DNA of 64,000 nucleotides from Eulemur rufifrons (taxonomy: Eukaryota; Chordata; Mammalia; Primates; Lemuridae), in the NCBI RefSeq assembly GCF_041146395.1, contig NC_090989.1:173631501-173695500 (forward strand), in the 5' to 3' direction. The notes beneath the pieces were generated by a model. That model was not told the origin of the DNA and ran no database searches. It saw nothing but the letters and a program-made list of their open reading frames with translations. Of this stretch, positions 63,007 through 64,000 are shown one piece after another; positions within the stretch are counted from its first letter, which is position 1; each line of letters opens with the position of its first letter. The translations under genes and the position numbers were made by a program.

Positions 63007-64000
63007 GCTTAGAGGATATCTGGTGATATAACTAGGCTTTGGTAGGTAGAATGTGTTGATGAAGAAGGCAGTTTTTGCTCTAAAATAATGAATTTTGGAG
63101 TTCCAGTTCTTTCAACTAGATAATGCCTGTAGGAACAAATGGTTGTTCAGATTCTTTCTGAATGCAAATGTTACCCACCAGAGGGATTTACAACTGATCA
63201 GATTAGAAGAGGCCTTGCTACCAATGTCAGCTGTGAACTAAAACCTCATAACATACCCACATGGTACGTGCTCACGTCGTAAAAAATTTTTTTTCAAATG
63301 TGATCACATAACCTTACACGCATAAAATATCACATCTTAAACTCAAGAAGTGAAACACTGAGTATTTTTGGAAAAGTTTATGTGAAGAAATTTTGGGTAT
63401 CAGGAAATGTGTAATATAAGACCCTGACCATCTAAAAGGATGTCATCTCACCCAGGTTTCCTCTACGGCTGAATCTCTAACCTCCCAGGGCTGATCTAAT
63501 AATGACTTCCTGTGAATACTCGCATTAGAGTACTCGCCACGTGTTTGACACAAGCCGGGCAGAGCTGCTGCTCTGGGCATCTGTATGGCTGTCCTGTGTC
63601 CCTTCTTACAGGTTGGTACCTAGTCTGCTTATTATATATTTTCAATAAAATCCCTAATTTTAAATATATTCTTTCTTTCTAAATAGCTTGTCAGGTCTTT
63701 GATGGCAGGGACTACAGCTTTTTCCTTAAATGAGATAAAGAATATACAGTACTAGTTCAAGACCCTTGCAAATGCAATGGGCTATATAATTTTTTTTTTA
63801 GAAAAATATGGACTCAGGTACATTATATGCTACTGTTAGAAATTTGTTAAGGATGGATGAATTTGTTATCTTCAGCTTATCACTAAAACCCTGCTACCAA
63901 AAAAAAAAAAATAAATAAAAATCCCAAACCAGTCAATCATTGGTCACAAACATATAATAAAGAATTCTTTAGTGTATATACCTCTTTACAGAACTATTTT

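Overview
The window is nuclear DNA of a strepsirrhine primate, most likely a lemur. It is AT-rich and intron-rich, full of L1, L2, MIR, MaLR and hAT-Charlie fossils, and it carries at least a dozen Alu copies. Most of these Alus have the lemur-type left arm (cctagcactctgggagg, gagcaagagcgagacc). Four also carry an extra block in the middle linker that human Alus lack. There is no bacterial, viral or organellar gene content.

Only one protein-coding gene can be supported: FRMD4B (FERM domain containing 4B, also GRSP1), on the minus strand. Its last 12 coding exons lie between 56541 and 36155 and encode 743 residues plus the stop codon. These cover the end of the FERM domain, the coiled-coil CUPID (DUF3338) cytohesin-binding region, and the long Ser/Tyr-rich C-terminal half. 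Every intron obeys GT-AG and every codon phase joins cleanly, so the gene looks intact. The upstream FERM exons are not visible and should lie beyond 64000. The 3' UTR runs down from 36154; its end cannot be fixed, but candidate poly(A) signals lie at 34548-34553, 34269-34274 and 33935-33940.

Layout: 1-33900 is intergenic sequence downstream of FRMD4B, with no gene found, only repeats. These include two complete Tigger-type DNA transposons with TA target sites, three MaLR LTR copies plus a fragment, and many MIR/L2/MER5/MER20 pieces. 33900-36154 is the FRMD4B 3' UTR zone. 36155-56541 holds the exons and introns. 56542-64000 is one large upstream intron, with no exon recognised.

No undescribed multi-gene system was found. 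The items most worth checking are small structural events: a perfect 53-bp tandem duplication (32670-32775), a poly(T)-headed insertion with target duplication inside an MLT1 LTR (24608-24782), a bare poly(T) tract flanked by a 13-bp duplication (412-449), an inverted-repeat element overlapping a candidate FRMD4B poly(A) signal (34241-34422), and an inverted Alu pair in an FRMD4B intron.
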